Made by a program: the position numbers and the translations under genes. Below the pieces are notes generated by a model. The model was not told the DNA's origin, ran no database searches, and saw only the letters and a list, made by a program, of their open reading frames with translations. From CAZHZT01 sp964537285 (GTDB taxonomy: Bacteria; Bacteroidota; Bacteroidia; Chitinophagales; Saprospiraceae), in the NCBI GenBank assembly GCA_964537285.1, contig CAZHZT010000084.1:1-24000 (forward strand): a DNA stretch of 24,000 nt, written 5' to 3'. Within the stretch, counting starts at the first letter, position 1. The number at the start of each line of letters is the position of its first letter. Shown here in pieces: positions 7,474 through 14,248 of this stretch.

Positions 7474-7887
7474 TTAATCCAATACATTTATTAAATCTGA
7501 AAAGGTAATGATCTGGGTTGATTCGAATTGTTTTATTTCCAGTAAATCTTTATCGCCTGTGATTAAATAATCCGCTTGGCTATCTTTCGCAAGCGCCAAT
7601 AAAAAATTATCTTTTGGATCTCTACAAACTTCTACTACTGAATGGACTTCTTCTAATTCCCCATAGTAATCAAACAACCCCAATAATTCTTTAATATCCT
7701 CTTCCGAAAAATACTTTCTGAATTTTGGTCGACTAGCTACAGCTATAAATTCTTGTAACGATTCCTCACTAAAAATCAACCTGATCTTTCCTTGTTCAAT
7801 TAATAAATCAATTTTGATTAATCTGTTTGAAATCAGGTAACTGATCCATAAGTTGGTATCCAGAATAATTCTTGAAGGATTATCCAT
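7474..7887 (-). CDS. PIN-domain toxin of a type II TA pair (intact)
   Basis: 137 residues from MDNPSRIILDTNLW. This is the PIN subfamily annotated as putative TA toxin component, PIN family (TIGR00305-like): D10 in LDTN, E46, D93 in CRDPKDNFLL and D112/D114 in ITGDKDLL give the metal-binding set. Its start overlaps the antitoxin stop (ATGGATAA), which sets the start at 7887 rather than at an upstream ATG at 7920. Probable ribonuclease; target unknown. The pair sits between two group II intron remnants. Confidence 0.85.
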   Translation of the reverse strand: MDNPSRIILDTNLWISYLISNRLIKIDLLIEQGKIRLIFSEESLQEFIAVASRPKFRKYFSEEDIKELLGLFDYYGELEEVHSVVEVCRDPKDNFLLALAKDSQADYLITGDKDLLEIKQFESTQIITFSDLINVLD

Positions 7888-8104
7888 TGCTATCTTTTCT
7901 TTCAGCTCTAACGGATTCAACTTCCTTCGTAATTTCCTCTAGGCTTGGTACTTCGTCCTCTTTTGATCTCAATTTGGACAGCAAAGCCGAAAAACGTTGT
8001 TTGGAAGTCTCTACTTCTTGAATCTTGATCAAATTTAGTTTGGCAAGATCCTCAATCAATATTTTTGCTCTTGGATCAATTAGCTCAATTTTTATAACTG
8101 TCAT
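7880..8104 (-). CDS. Antitoxin partner of the PIN toxin
   Basis: 74 residues from MTVIKIELIDPRAKILIEDL. The frame stays open upstream to 8242, but that extension (AYAAEAQSQKPTHG and on) is GC-rich and unlike the gene, and a purine-rich AGAAGAG directly precedes the ATG at 8104. The C-terminal half is charged and helical (SKEDEVPSLEEITKEVESVR), a typical toxin-binding tail. Similar short proteins accompany PIN toxins in Bacteroidota. It overlaps the toxin start by 8 bp. Confidence 0.75.
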   Translation of the reverse strand: MTVIKIELIDPRAKILIEDLAKLNLIKIQEVETSKQRFSALLSKLRSKEDEVPSLEEITKEVESVRAERKDSNG

Positions 8105-8249
8105 CTCTTCTTTTTTTGTTACAACGTAAAATAACCAATTTCTAGTTCCGATTCCATTTTTGCTTTCCTGGAACGGCGGCATGGACGCTGTGACGCCGTG
8201 CGTTGGCTTTTGCGATTGGGCTTCGGCGGCATAGGCGACCATGCGATGT

Positions 8250-8529
8250 GTGTGCCTTGAATGTACCTAGTTATTGCTTAATGTAAGATAAGCAATTCCG
8301 GTTGTTTAAACAACTGCTTTAGGAGGTGAAAGTCCTCTACTGGCAAGTTGCCGAAGCCAGTTAGTAAGCCGCAAAGCCCGCTCCGAGATTATCGGAGGGT
8401 GTCCCTGGTGACCGAGAGTCTTAAGGAAGAGCATTTGCACTGTTTGGCGAACCGCCGTATTCGCGATCCGAACGTACGGTGGTGTGAGAGGGCTGCGGTG
8501 GGCTTATTGCTCACCGTTCCCTACTCGAT
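8250..8529 (+). mobile_element. Group II intron remnant 2 (ORF-less, ends preserved)
   Basis: The 5' end GTGTGCC fits the GUGYG intron start. AGGAGGTGAAAGTCCTCTAC and CTGGCAAGTTGCCGAAGCCAG are typical of domain I. Domain V is complete at 8450-8484: lower stem ACCGCCGTA / TACGGTGGT, a 2-nt CG bulge and an upper stem TTCG / CGAA. Domain VI is GGTGGGCTTATTGCTCACC, and the 3' end is CTACTCGAT. At about 280 nt it lacks most of domains I-IV and the maturase/reverse transcriptase, so it cannot move alone. A short open frame inside (8348-8581) is the usual spurious reading of intron RNA. The same strand continues into the methyltransferase promoter. Confidence 0.75.
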
Positions 8530-8534
8530 TGCAG

Positions 8535-8577
8535 GCCGGTTTTTATTTTTAATTAGACATTTTGCATATTTGCCGGT
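8535..8577. promoter_or_regulatory. Two GCCGGT (RCCGGY) sites at the methyltransferase promoter
   Basis: GCCGGT occurs at 8535-8540 and 8572-8577. RCCGGY is the specificity of Cfr10I and Bse634I, the family to which the neighbouring endonuclease belongs. A hand scan found only about 11 RCCGGY sites in the whole window. The second site lies inside the promoter spacer, so methylation by the encoded enzyme could change its own transcription (inference; the specificity is not proven). Confidence 0.45.
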
Positions 8578-8592
8578 ATAATATTATCTTTG
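8561..8592 (+). promoter_or_regulatory. Promoter of the methyltransferase gene
   Basis: TTTG at 8561-8564, a 20-nt spacer, and TATCTTTG at 8585-8592: a full match to the Bacteroidota consensus. The start codon follows at 8631, leaving a leader of about 30 nt. It begins 32 bp after the 3' end of the intron remnant. Confidence 0.8.
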
Positions 8593-8630
8593 CCAGTATC
8601 AGCCTCCAAATTATTTATCAATTCAAAAGT

Positions 8631-10172
8631 ATGAAGGTAGACTGGAAATCTGAAATAAAACAATTATTAAAATCCGAATTAGTTCGACGAGATATTACTC
8701 ATGAGCAATTAGTGGCTTATTTGAATCGGATTGGAGTAATAGAAACGAAGGCGAGTATCGATAGTAAATTAAGTCGAGGATCATTTAGTGCAACCTTTAT
8801 GCTTCAATGTCTATTTGCAATCGGATGTGAAAATTTGCCAATCAATTTATCAACAACCAACAATATTATTAGCGAACCATCACCTATATATAACACTATC
8901 AAAAACATCCCTATGATAAACTCTAAAACCGGAATCAAATATATTGATATAAGTTCTGATAATATTCAGACTACTAATGGTAAAAAATTATCAGTAATTA
9001 GTCTTTTCTCTGGAGCAGGAGGATTGGATATTGGATTAGAACAAGCTGGCTTTGAGACAGTTGCTTGTGTTGAAAATGACATTCATTGCAGAGAAACTTT
9101 AAGATTTAACCGACCAAGTTGGAAACTATTTGAAAAAAGTGAAAAGTTTGAACAAGGTAAATTAGAACCTAGGGAACCGGGAAATATTCGTGAAATTGAA
9201 GTGAATGAACTCTTAAAATTATCTGGGTTGAAAAAAGGACAAGCTACTCTTGTGGTTGGTGGTGCCCCGTGTCAACCTTTCAGCAATATAGGAAAAAGGG
9301 AAGGGAAAAGTGATAAAAAAAATGGCGACCTTTTTCTAGAATTTGTTCGCATGGTAAAAGGAATTGAACCTCAAGCGTTTATTTTTGAAAATGTTGCTGG
9401 AATAACTCAAAGTAAACATAATTCTGTCATCAAATACATGATTGATAATTTTGCTGGTTCTGGATATGGATTGTCCTATACTACTTTAAATGCTGCTGAC
9501 TATGGAGTTGCTCAAAGGAGAGTTAGATTTTTTCTTATAGGAATTAAAGGTGTAGATTTTCCTGCATTCCCTCTTCCAACTCATTTTAAGAATGAAAAGG
9601 CTTGGGAGGTATTTATTAATGATTTTGAGAAAAAGCCAGCCACCAACCCAAAATCATGGAAAACAGTTCGTCAAGTTTTCGATGCACTACCAAAAGATTA
9701 TAAGGATCGAGATGATTATGCTGCAATGAATTGTTCACCTAAAGTTGTACATAGAATGACATTTATCGAACAAGGGAAAAATTTTAAGGTCTTGCCAATG
9801 GAGCTAAGACCTAACTGTTGGAAAAACGGAAAACATCAAGGTCAGGATACCTTTGGTCGATTAGTTGCTGATTATCCTTCTGTAACCATTCGTACTTCTT
9901 CTTATAACCCCTCTAAAGGCATGTATATTCATCCATTTGAAAATCGTGGTTTAAACACTATTGAAATGGCGGCAATTCAGGATTTTCCGATTGAGTGGAA
10001 GTTTAAATGTCATAACAGAGAAAAAATAACTCTAGTAAGTGGGGGAAGACAGATTGGGAATGCAGTACCGCCTGGACTTGCTTACGCCTTAGGGTTAGCC
10101 ATAAAAAAGCAATTGAAAAATTCAATTAAAGAATCTCCTGAAAAACAGAACGAGCTTGTTGAATTGAGTTAA
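8631..10172 (+). CDS. C5-cytosine DNA methyltransferase with N-terminal DUF6471 domain
   Basis: 513 residues from MKVDWKSEIKQLLKSEL; a longer frame from 8562 would begin inside the promoter. Residues 1-75 are a DUF6471 domain, a small helical module often seen in bacterial regulators. The methyltransferase follows: motif I FSGAGG at 126-131 (AdoMet), motif IV PCQPFS with catalytic Cys near 214, motif VI ENV near 253, motif VIII QRR near 295, and motif X GNAVPP near 477. It transfers methyl to C5 of cytosine. Together with the convergent endonuclease, the likely site is of the xCCGGx type. The 3' end overlaps the endonuclease gene by 47 bp on the opposite strand. Confidence 0.95.
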   Translation: MKVDWKSEIKQLLKSELVRRDITHEQLVAYLNRIGVIETKASIDSKLSRGSFSATFMLQCLFAIGCENLPINLSTTNNIISEPSPIYNTIKNIPMINSKTGIKYIDISSDNIQTTNGKKLSVISLFSGAGGLDIGLEQAGFETVACVENDIHCRETLRFNRPSWKLFEKSEKFEQGKLEPREPGNIREIEVNELLKLSGLKKGQATLVVGGAPCQPFSNIGKREGKSDKKNGDLFLEFVRMVKGIEPQAFIFENVAGITQSKHNSVIKYMIDNFAGSGYGLSYTTLNAADYGVAQRRVRFFLIGIKGVDFPAFPLPTHFKNEKAWEVFINDFEKKPATNPKSWKTVRQVFDALPKDYKDRDDYAAMNCSPKVVHRMTFIEQGKNFKVLPMELRPNCWKNGKHQGQDTFGRLVADYPSVTIRTSSYNPSKGMYIHPFENRGLNTIEMAAIQDFPIEWKFKCHNREKITLVSGGRQIGNAVPPGLAYALGLAIKKQLKNSIKESPEKQNELVELS

Positions 10173-10974
10173 CCTCATATAGTTCATCTACTGCTGGTTC
10201 GGGAATGCTCTGAACAGTTGTAATAGAGTGTGTCGCTACAGTTTTAAGTCCTGCTCTGTCTGCATTGGTAGCAGTTGCGCTAATACCATAATATTTTAAA
10301 CCAGGAGGATTAATAATCCATTCTCTTGTTTGAAGATGTACGTATAATGCTTTCATAAGACTTCCTTCATGGGATAATTGTAATCTTCGATCAGGTCTTA
10401 GGGATGTTTTTACTGATACGTAGCCAACAATATCTCCGAATTCGCATTGGTGTGTAAATTGAGAATATGCAGAATTTAAGGATTGAAGGATATTTGGTGA
10501 TAACTCTGTTATTCTCTCGCTTATTGGTGATATTCTGTCAACAATGCTTCTTTTAAGTATTACAAAATCTGGGTTTGAAGTGATTAATTGAACAGTAGAT
10601 GCTTCTTCTACCTTTTGTCTTAAATCAACTATATAGTCATAAAGTTTTTCGTTGTACAAAGCTGATACATCAAAGCTGCTAATATTTGGGAGTAAAAGTG
10701 GAATATTGGCATTTGCGTTTTCAAAGCCATGATTCCACGCTTCAATTGCCAAAAACCATTCATACCAATCACCATGAATATTATTAAGAGCTCCTTGTGT
10801 GATCCTAGCATCAGCAGCTTTTATGGTAGTATCAAGTGAATCGAAAATTTCAACAAATTCTTCATTTTCTTGAGCTAAAGTATTATTTCTTATAGAGCAA
10901 AGTGCTTCAGCTCTCATTACTTGAGGAACTTGACGTCCTCTCCTGGTCACCATTCTCATATAATCTTCTGGCAT
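10126..10974 (-). CDS. Type II restriction endonuclease, Cfr10I/Bse634I/NgoMIV family
   Basis: 282 residues, close to Cfr10I in length. The family active site PD-x46..55-K-x12..13-E is complete: P135-D136, SVK with K189, and E203, plus E72 in GDWYEWF at the position of the extra acidic residue of this family. The RPDRR segment (193-197) directly after the catalytic Lys matches the R-x-D-R element that reads CCGG in NgoMIV and Bse634I. Predicted specificity is RCCGGY or a related xCCGGx hexamer (inference). It lies downstream of and overlaps the vsr gene (68 bp), and converges on and overlaps the methyltransferase gene (47 bp). Confidence 0.85.
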   Translation of the reverse strand: MPEDYMRMVTRRGRQVPQVMRAEALCSIRNNTLAQENEEFVEIFDSLDTTIKAADARITQGALNNIHGDWYEWFLAIEAWNHGFENANANIPLLLPNISSFDVSALYNEKLYDYIVDLRQKVEEASTVQLITSNPDFVILKRSIVDRISPISERITELSPNILQSLNSAYSQFTHQCEFGDIVGYVSVKTSLRPDRRLQLSHEGSLMKALYVHLQTREWIINPPGLKYYGISATATNADRAGLKTVATHSITTVQSIPEPAVDELYEVNSIQQARSVFQEIL

Positions 10975-11398
10975 TACTTGCTGTTTTCTGCTGTTGAATT
11001 ACATTGATTATCTTCTCAACACAAGAATTTAGATTTTTGTGAATTTCCTTTCCCCAAAACCTTAGCACAAAATAGCCATCTTTTTCCAAAGTTTTATTTA
11101 CCAGCTTATCTCTTTCAATATTCTTTTCAATTTTATTATACCAAAAATCTTGATTTGATTTGATTTCTAGTTTTTTAGTTTCCCAATCTTTCCCATGCCA
11201 AAATTCACTATCACAAAATACAGCAATTTTATACTTCTTAATTGAAATATCTGGTTTCCCAAAAACCTTCTTGTCATTAATTCTATATCGAACTCCTTTA
11301 TGCCATAAAGCCTTTCTTAACAAAAGTTCTATTTTAGAATTTTTGTTTTTAACAGCTTGCATGTTCTTTCTTCTCTGTTCTTTAGTATGCTTATCCAA
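10907..11398 (-). CDS. vsr: Vsr-type very short patch repair endonuclease
   Basis: 163 residues if translated from the TTG at 11398 (MDKHTKEQRRKNMQAVKNKN), which matches the usual Vsr start; an ATG at 11452 adds 18 residues encoded inside the dispersed repeat and is less likely. Conserved features: TKEQRRKNM, KPD with D50, the FCDSEFWHG segment with H68, and FWYNKIEKNIERD. Vsr nicks 5' of the T in T:G mismatches formed by deamination of 5-methylcytosine, protecting genomes that carry C5 methyltransferases. The zinc-binding Cys residues of E. coli Vsr near FWHH are not conserved here. The Ser-rich tail overlaps the endonuclease start. Confidence 0.88.
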   Translation of the reverse strand: MDKHTKEQRRKNMQAVKNKNSKIELLLRKALWHKGVRYRINDKKVFGKPDISIKKYKIAVFCDSEFWHGKDWETKKLEIKSNQDFWYNKIEKNIERDKLVNKTLEKDGYFVLRFWGKEIHKNLNSCVEKIINVIQQQKTASNARRLYENGDQERTSSSSSNES

Positions 11399-11426
11399 AT
11401 TTTGATTTTTTTGTATACTGGCATGG

Positions 11427-11511
11427 AACGGCAGTTTGTGAAAAAACCCCATTTTTTAGTCGCCTTAATTTCATAACAGACTGATTTCCAATTAATACTT
11501 TTTCAATTTCA
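11427..11511. repeat. 85-bp dispersed repeat, copy A
   Basis: Nearly identical to 13356-13439. Shared blocks: AACGGCAGTTTGTGAAAAA, CCATTTTTTAGTCGCCTTAA, TTTCATAACAG, CCAATTAA and TTTTTCAATTTCA. Its right end lies where the VapC at 11492-11836 loses similarity to its family; its left end covers the possible N-terminal extension of vsr. On the minus strand a short frame (roughly EIEKxLIGNQ, then VMKLRRLKNGVF) is open in both copies. Confidence 0.85.
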
Positions 11512-11836
11512 ATTGATTTCCTTTGGACGTAGCTCCTATAAATAAATCTGGCATATCAATTTGCTTTCTGGACTTTTTGAGTTCTTTAAAAATAGCTACA
11601 GCCTCCTTATTGGCTATTTCATCAAATGGGATAACTTCAATATTCGAGAAGAAATCTTCCCAGAACCTTTGCTGTGCTTCTGTACTGCCGATAAGAATTT
11701 CAAATTTTGTGACAACGGAGACTGCAAAACTCGAATAGCTACTGGTAAGCTCGAATAGAAAAGAGTTTTCTTTTTTGGTTTTCCGGAAGTAATCAATCAA
11801 TACTGATGTATCTAGACAAATCAGTTCGTCCGCCAT
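11492..11836 (-). pseudogene. VapC-type PIN toxin, C-terminally truncated
   Basis: 114 residues (MADELICLDTSVLIDYF). D9 in LDTS, E46 in KFEI and D97 in MPDLFIGAT are present. Family members continue after NQLKL with a LATLNxKHF-like segment carrying the last acidic/polar position and about 20 more residues; here the protein ends LKLKKY because the 85-bp repeat replaces the 3' end. It is probably inactive or weakened. It overlaps its antitoxin by 16 bp. Confidence 0.72.
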
Positions 11837-12057
11837 GCGTTAAAGTGTTTTCTATTCGCTTGAAAAGTCGAAAATTGTTCTTCATCCATGACTGGCCCAC
11901 CGAGTAATAATTCCTGGAAGGCACTTAAATCCTTTTCCTTCTCTTTGTCAGATAGGATTTTCATAAGATCTTCCTTTAACTGCTTTATTTGCCTTTTAGG
12001 CATTCCCTTTATTGCACTTATTAATTCCTCGTAATTCAAATTTATGTCAAGACCCAT
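11821..12057 (-). CDS. VapB-like antitoxin
   Basis: 78 residues (MGLDINLNYEELISAIKGMP). An N-terminal helical segment with KGMPKRQIKQLKEDLMKI, then a tail LLLGGPVMDEEQFSTFQANR. This arrangement (P-x-D/E-x-E near the end, then a VapC) is common for Bacteroidota VapC partners. It is intact and overlaps the truncated toxin. Confidence 0.72.
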   Translation of the reverse strand: MGLDINLNYEELISAIKGMPKRQIKQLKEDLMKILSDKEKEKDLSAFQELLLGGPVMDEEQFSTFQANRKHFNAWRTN

Positions 12058-12188
12058 ATCGTTTTTTTAACCATAACTAATTTAAGAAAAATTTAGTTCT
12101 TTTCATACAAACTTTAGAATTTTAAACCTTTACCAGCAAATTTTAATGCCTAAATTTTAACCGTTTTTTTGATTAATGAGAACTCCTA

Positions 12189-12229
12189 GCTACCACGCAG
12201 GCCGACGAAAGGAGGCTTGTCGTGGTAGC
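12189..12229. terminator. Long imperfect hairpin between two TA modules
   Basis: The outer stem GCTACCACG / CGTGGTAGC (9 bp) stacks on CAGGCC / GGCTTG with one bulged T and a loop GACGAAAGGA. It has no clear T tract. It lies downstream of the broken PIN gene and upstream of the VapB-like gene, both on the minus strand. It may be a terminator or a processing signal; no integron attC core (RYYYAAC / GTTRRRY) was recognised. Confidence 0.45.
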
Positions 12230-12276
12230 AAAGTTAGCAGTATTAATTTCATCATTTTTTTTTGATCATTCAAAGG

Positions 12277-12829
12277 CTATGAATAATCTTTTATATTGAT
12301 ATACTTCACTTCTAGAAATACTCCATTTAAATGATCAAAATCTCTGTCAGTCGTAACTAGAGTAATTCCATAAGCACTCGCTGTAGCTGCTATCCATAAA
12401 TCATTCTTCCCCATATTTCTAGCGGAAAATTTAGACTTTATGATTCTATGTCTGCCTTGACTAAAAGCATCAATTTCCTCATATTTTTCTAAAATCTCAT
12501 TGTAGGATATATCTAGTTTTGTAACATTCTCTAGGATTTTATCTATCCCTTTTCTTCTTGAATCATCTATCTTAAATTGATGTATAATAGAGTTGATTTC
12601 TGCTATAGTCACTATGGAAACAGCCAAATTATTCTCTTTAGCAAATATCTTATGGTCGGCTTCAATTTTTCGGTAGTGGGTCAAAAATGTGGATAGTTGC
12701 TTGCAAACCTTTTAAAATGGGGCTTTGAAAACTATGTATCAACGGATTCACCCCACTACCAATTTTTCTTACTCTGGCTTTATTCTTGCTATAAATGATG
12801 ATAATGTTTGTGTCCAATAAATAATCCAT
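12277..12829 (-). pseudogene. PIN-domain toxin (VapC family) interrupted by an 89-bp MITE
   Basis: The start at 12829 gives MDYLLDTNIIIIYSKNKARV, then RKI, after which the element at 12672-12760 and an 8-bp duplication intervene (97 bp, so the frame shifts). Removing 97 bp restores ...ARVRKI-EADHKIFAKENNLA... in frame, giving a full-length PIN protein with LDTN, AEIN and the SARNMGKNDLWI block shared with the toxin at 1955-2410. The downstream fragment has an ATG inside the element but lacks the first catalytic Asp. The toxin is therefore almost certainly dead. Confidence 0.9.
12672..12760. mobile_element. 89-bp MITE with terminal inverted repeats and 8-bp TSD
   Basis: Ends GGTAGTGGG ... CCCACTACC: nine perfect terminal bases, with weaker inverted similarity over about 24 bp (17 matches by hand). 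It is flanked by direct repeats AATTTTTC at 12664-12671 and 12761-12768. It has no coding capacity. The 8-bp duplication and GG-starting ends recall the IS1, IS1595 or IS256 lineages (inference). No autonomous parent is in the window. Confidence 0.9.
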
Positions 12830-12836
12830 CAATCAT

Positions 12837-13136
12837 CTAATTTAATGCTGCGAGCAAATCATCAACGCTATAGTCACTCTCAGAATCATCAACGTGCGGA
12901 TAAAGCTCGTCAAATGTTATATTTTTACTCCCTTGGCTTTCTACGACATCTTCAAAAGAAGTAATTGATTTCATAGACAAAACCGCTTTTTCCCAAGGTA
13001 ATTCATCTTTATCCTCCTCTACAGTAGGACGAATAAAACCATCAATAGTCGATTTAATCTTATTTAAAGACCTGATATCTGTAATTGAGTAGATCAACTG
13101 TGATAAACTATGTTGAAGTTCTTTAACCGTATCCAT
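12837..13136 (-). CDS. Antitoxin partner of the interrupted PIN toxin
   Basis: 99 residues (MDTVKELQHSLSQLIYSITD). A helical N-terminal part and an acidic C-terminal half (PHVDDSESDYSVDDLLAALN). It ends 7 bp before the toxin start at 12829, as expected of an antitoxin-toxin operon. The frame is intact although the toxin is broken. No named DNA-binding family recognised. Confidence 0.65.
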   Translation of the reverse strand: MDTVKELQHSLSQLIYSITDIRSLNKIKSTIDGFIRPTVEEDKDELPWEKAVLSMKSITSFEDVVESQGSKNITFDELYPHVDDSESDYSVDDLLAALN

Positions 13137-13355
13137 TAATTTACTTTTAAAACACTAATTGTTTAAACAACACTTACAATATAAACAAAGTTACACATTA
13201 TTCGTTCCAAAACGTTCATTTTTCTCGTGCTTTTTAACTTCCTCTTTCCATTTACCACATTTTAATCATTGATTCCCGGCTATTTAAACACAAATCTAGT
13301 TTTTAGACACTCGATTATTCACCGTTTTGTTTAAAGCACCCGCAGGGTTACCGCT
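13137..13355. promoter_or_regulatory. Intergenic region with 12-bp palindrome near the antitoxin start
   Basis: No gene is seen. TTGTTTAAACAA at 13159-13170 is a perfect palindrome 22 bp upstream of the antitoxin start at 13136, a good place for an autoregulatory operator. GTTGTTTAAACAAC also occurs near 8290 within intron remnant 2, so the palindrome may be incidental. Confidence 0.35.
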
Positions 13356-13439
13356 AACGGCAGTTTGTGAAAAACTCCATTTTTTAGTCGCCTTAATTTC
13401 ATAACAGGCTGATTGCCAATTAACATTTTTTCAATTTCA
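13356..13439. repeat. 85-bp dispersed repeat, copy B
   Basis: 84 bp, same orientation as 11427-11511, with only a few substitutions and one A deleted in an A run. Its right end is directly followed (within about 12 bp) by the truncated start of the BNR-repeat gene. On the minus strand, ...IGNQPVMKLRRLKNGVFHKL stays open through the repeat. Confidence 0.85.
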
Positions 13440-13452
13440 GTAGTATTTTCAC

Positions 13453-14248
13453 AGCCTGACGGTGACCACCATAGATATTTCTACTGTGAATAACGCTATT
13501 CTCTATGCAGGAACCGATGATGGCAATGTTTGGGTCAGTAAAGATGATGGAGCCAATTGGGAACAAATTTCCAATGCGCTTCCCAACAGATGGGTTACAA
13601 AAGTACATGCCGATCCATTCGATGAATCCTCGGCCTATGTCACCTTCTCGGGCTATCGGTATTATGAATATTTACCACATATTTTCAAAACAAATGACTA
13701 TGGCTCCACCTGGGAGGACTTGTCTGGAGGCTTACCTCAAGTTCCGATCAATGATCTGGTCGTAGATCCTGTTTATGCGGGCTTTCTTTACATAGCCACT
13801 GACTTTGGAGTATTTGTAAGTTATGATGATGGCCTTAACTGGGGCGTTTTGGGTGAGAGCCTTCCGAATGTGCCGATTACAGATCTGGATATTCATCCTG
13901 AAGAAGGTTTCTTGATCGCGGCTACCTACGGCCGGTCTATGTATAAAATAGACCTTTTTGATCCTCTTTCCATTGATCAGACTGAAGTTGCTTTTGAAAG
14001 CTTTAAAGTATATCCCAACCCGCTTGAGAATATGCTTACCGTGGAATGGGATCAACCGATAGATGGGAGCATAAGATTGGAGCTAATAAATAGTGAAGGG
14101 AAGATAGTTGAACTATTATTAGATGAAAAGAGAATGCCTGGACCACAAAGATATCAATGGAATGCTAGCCATTTGATTTCGGGGGGGGTATTGGTTGAGG
14201 TTGAAAATGGAGAAGCATGAAAAAGTGCTTAAGGTGGCTAAAATGTAA
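13453..14248 (+). pseudogene. C-terminal remnant of a BNR/sortilin-like T9SS cargo protein
   Basis: The frame opens without an ATG (first codons ..SLTVTTIDIS; a GTG at 13462 could serve) and contains BNR/VPS10-like units: ILYAGTDDGNVWVSKDDGAN, HIFKTNDYGSTWEDLSGGLP and FGVFVSYDDGLNWGVLG. A type IX secretion tail follows, starting FKVYPNPLENMLTVEW. The frame stops at 14220, but an eight-G run at 14181-14188 explains this: with seven G the tail reads ISGGYWLRLKMEKHEKVLKV, then AKM, ending at 14248, which fits a T9SS C-terminal signal. The N-terminal part of what is normally a large glycosidase or adhesin-like protein is missing. Confidence 0.82.

Noticed and set aside
8348..8581. A 77-codon frame upstream of the methyltransferase
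   Set aside because: It lies within the domain I-VI remnant of a group II intron; such frames are regularly mis-annotated from intron RNA.
11160..11405. Plus-strand frame opposite vsr
   Set aside because: Entirely antisense to the well-supported Vsr gene and without recognisable features.
12189..12229. Possible integron attC site (long imperfect hairpin between cassette-like TA genes)
   Set aside because: No RYYYAAC/GTTRRRY core sites at its ends, no integrase, and neighbouring TA genes lack similar hairpins.
13732..14055. Minus-strand frames opposite the BNR remnant
   Set aside because: The plus-strand frame contains clear BNR and T9SS motifs, so these are shadows.
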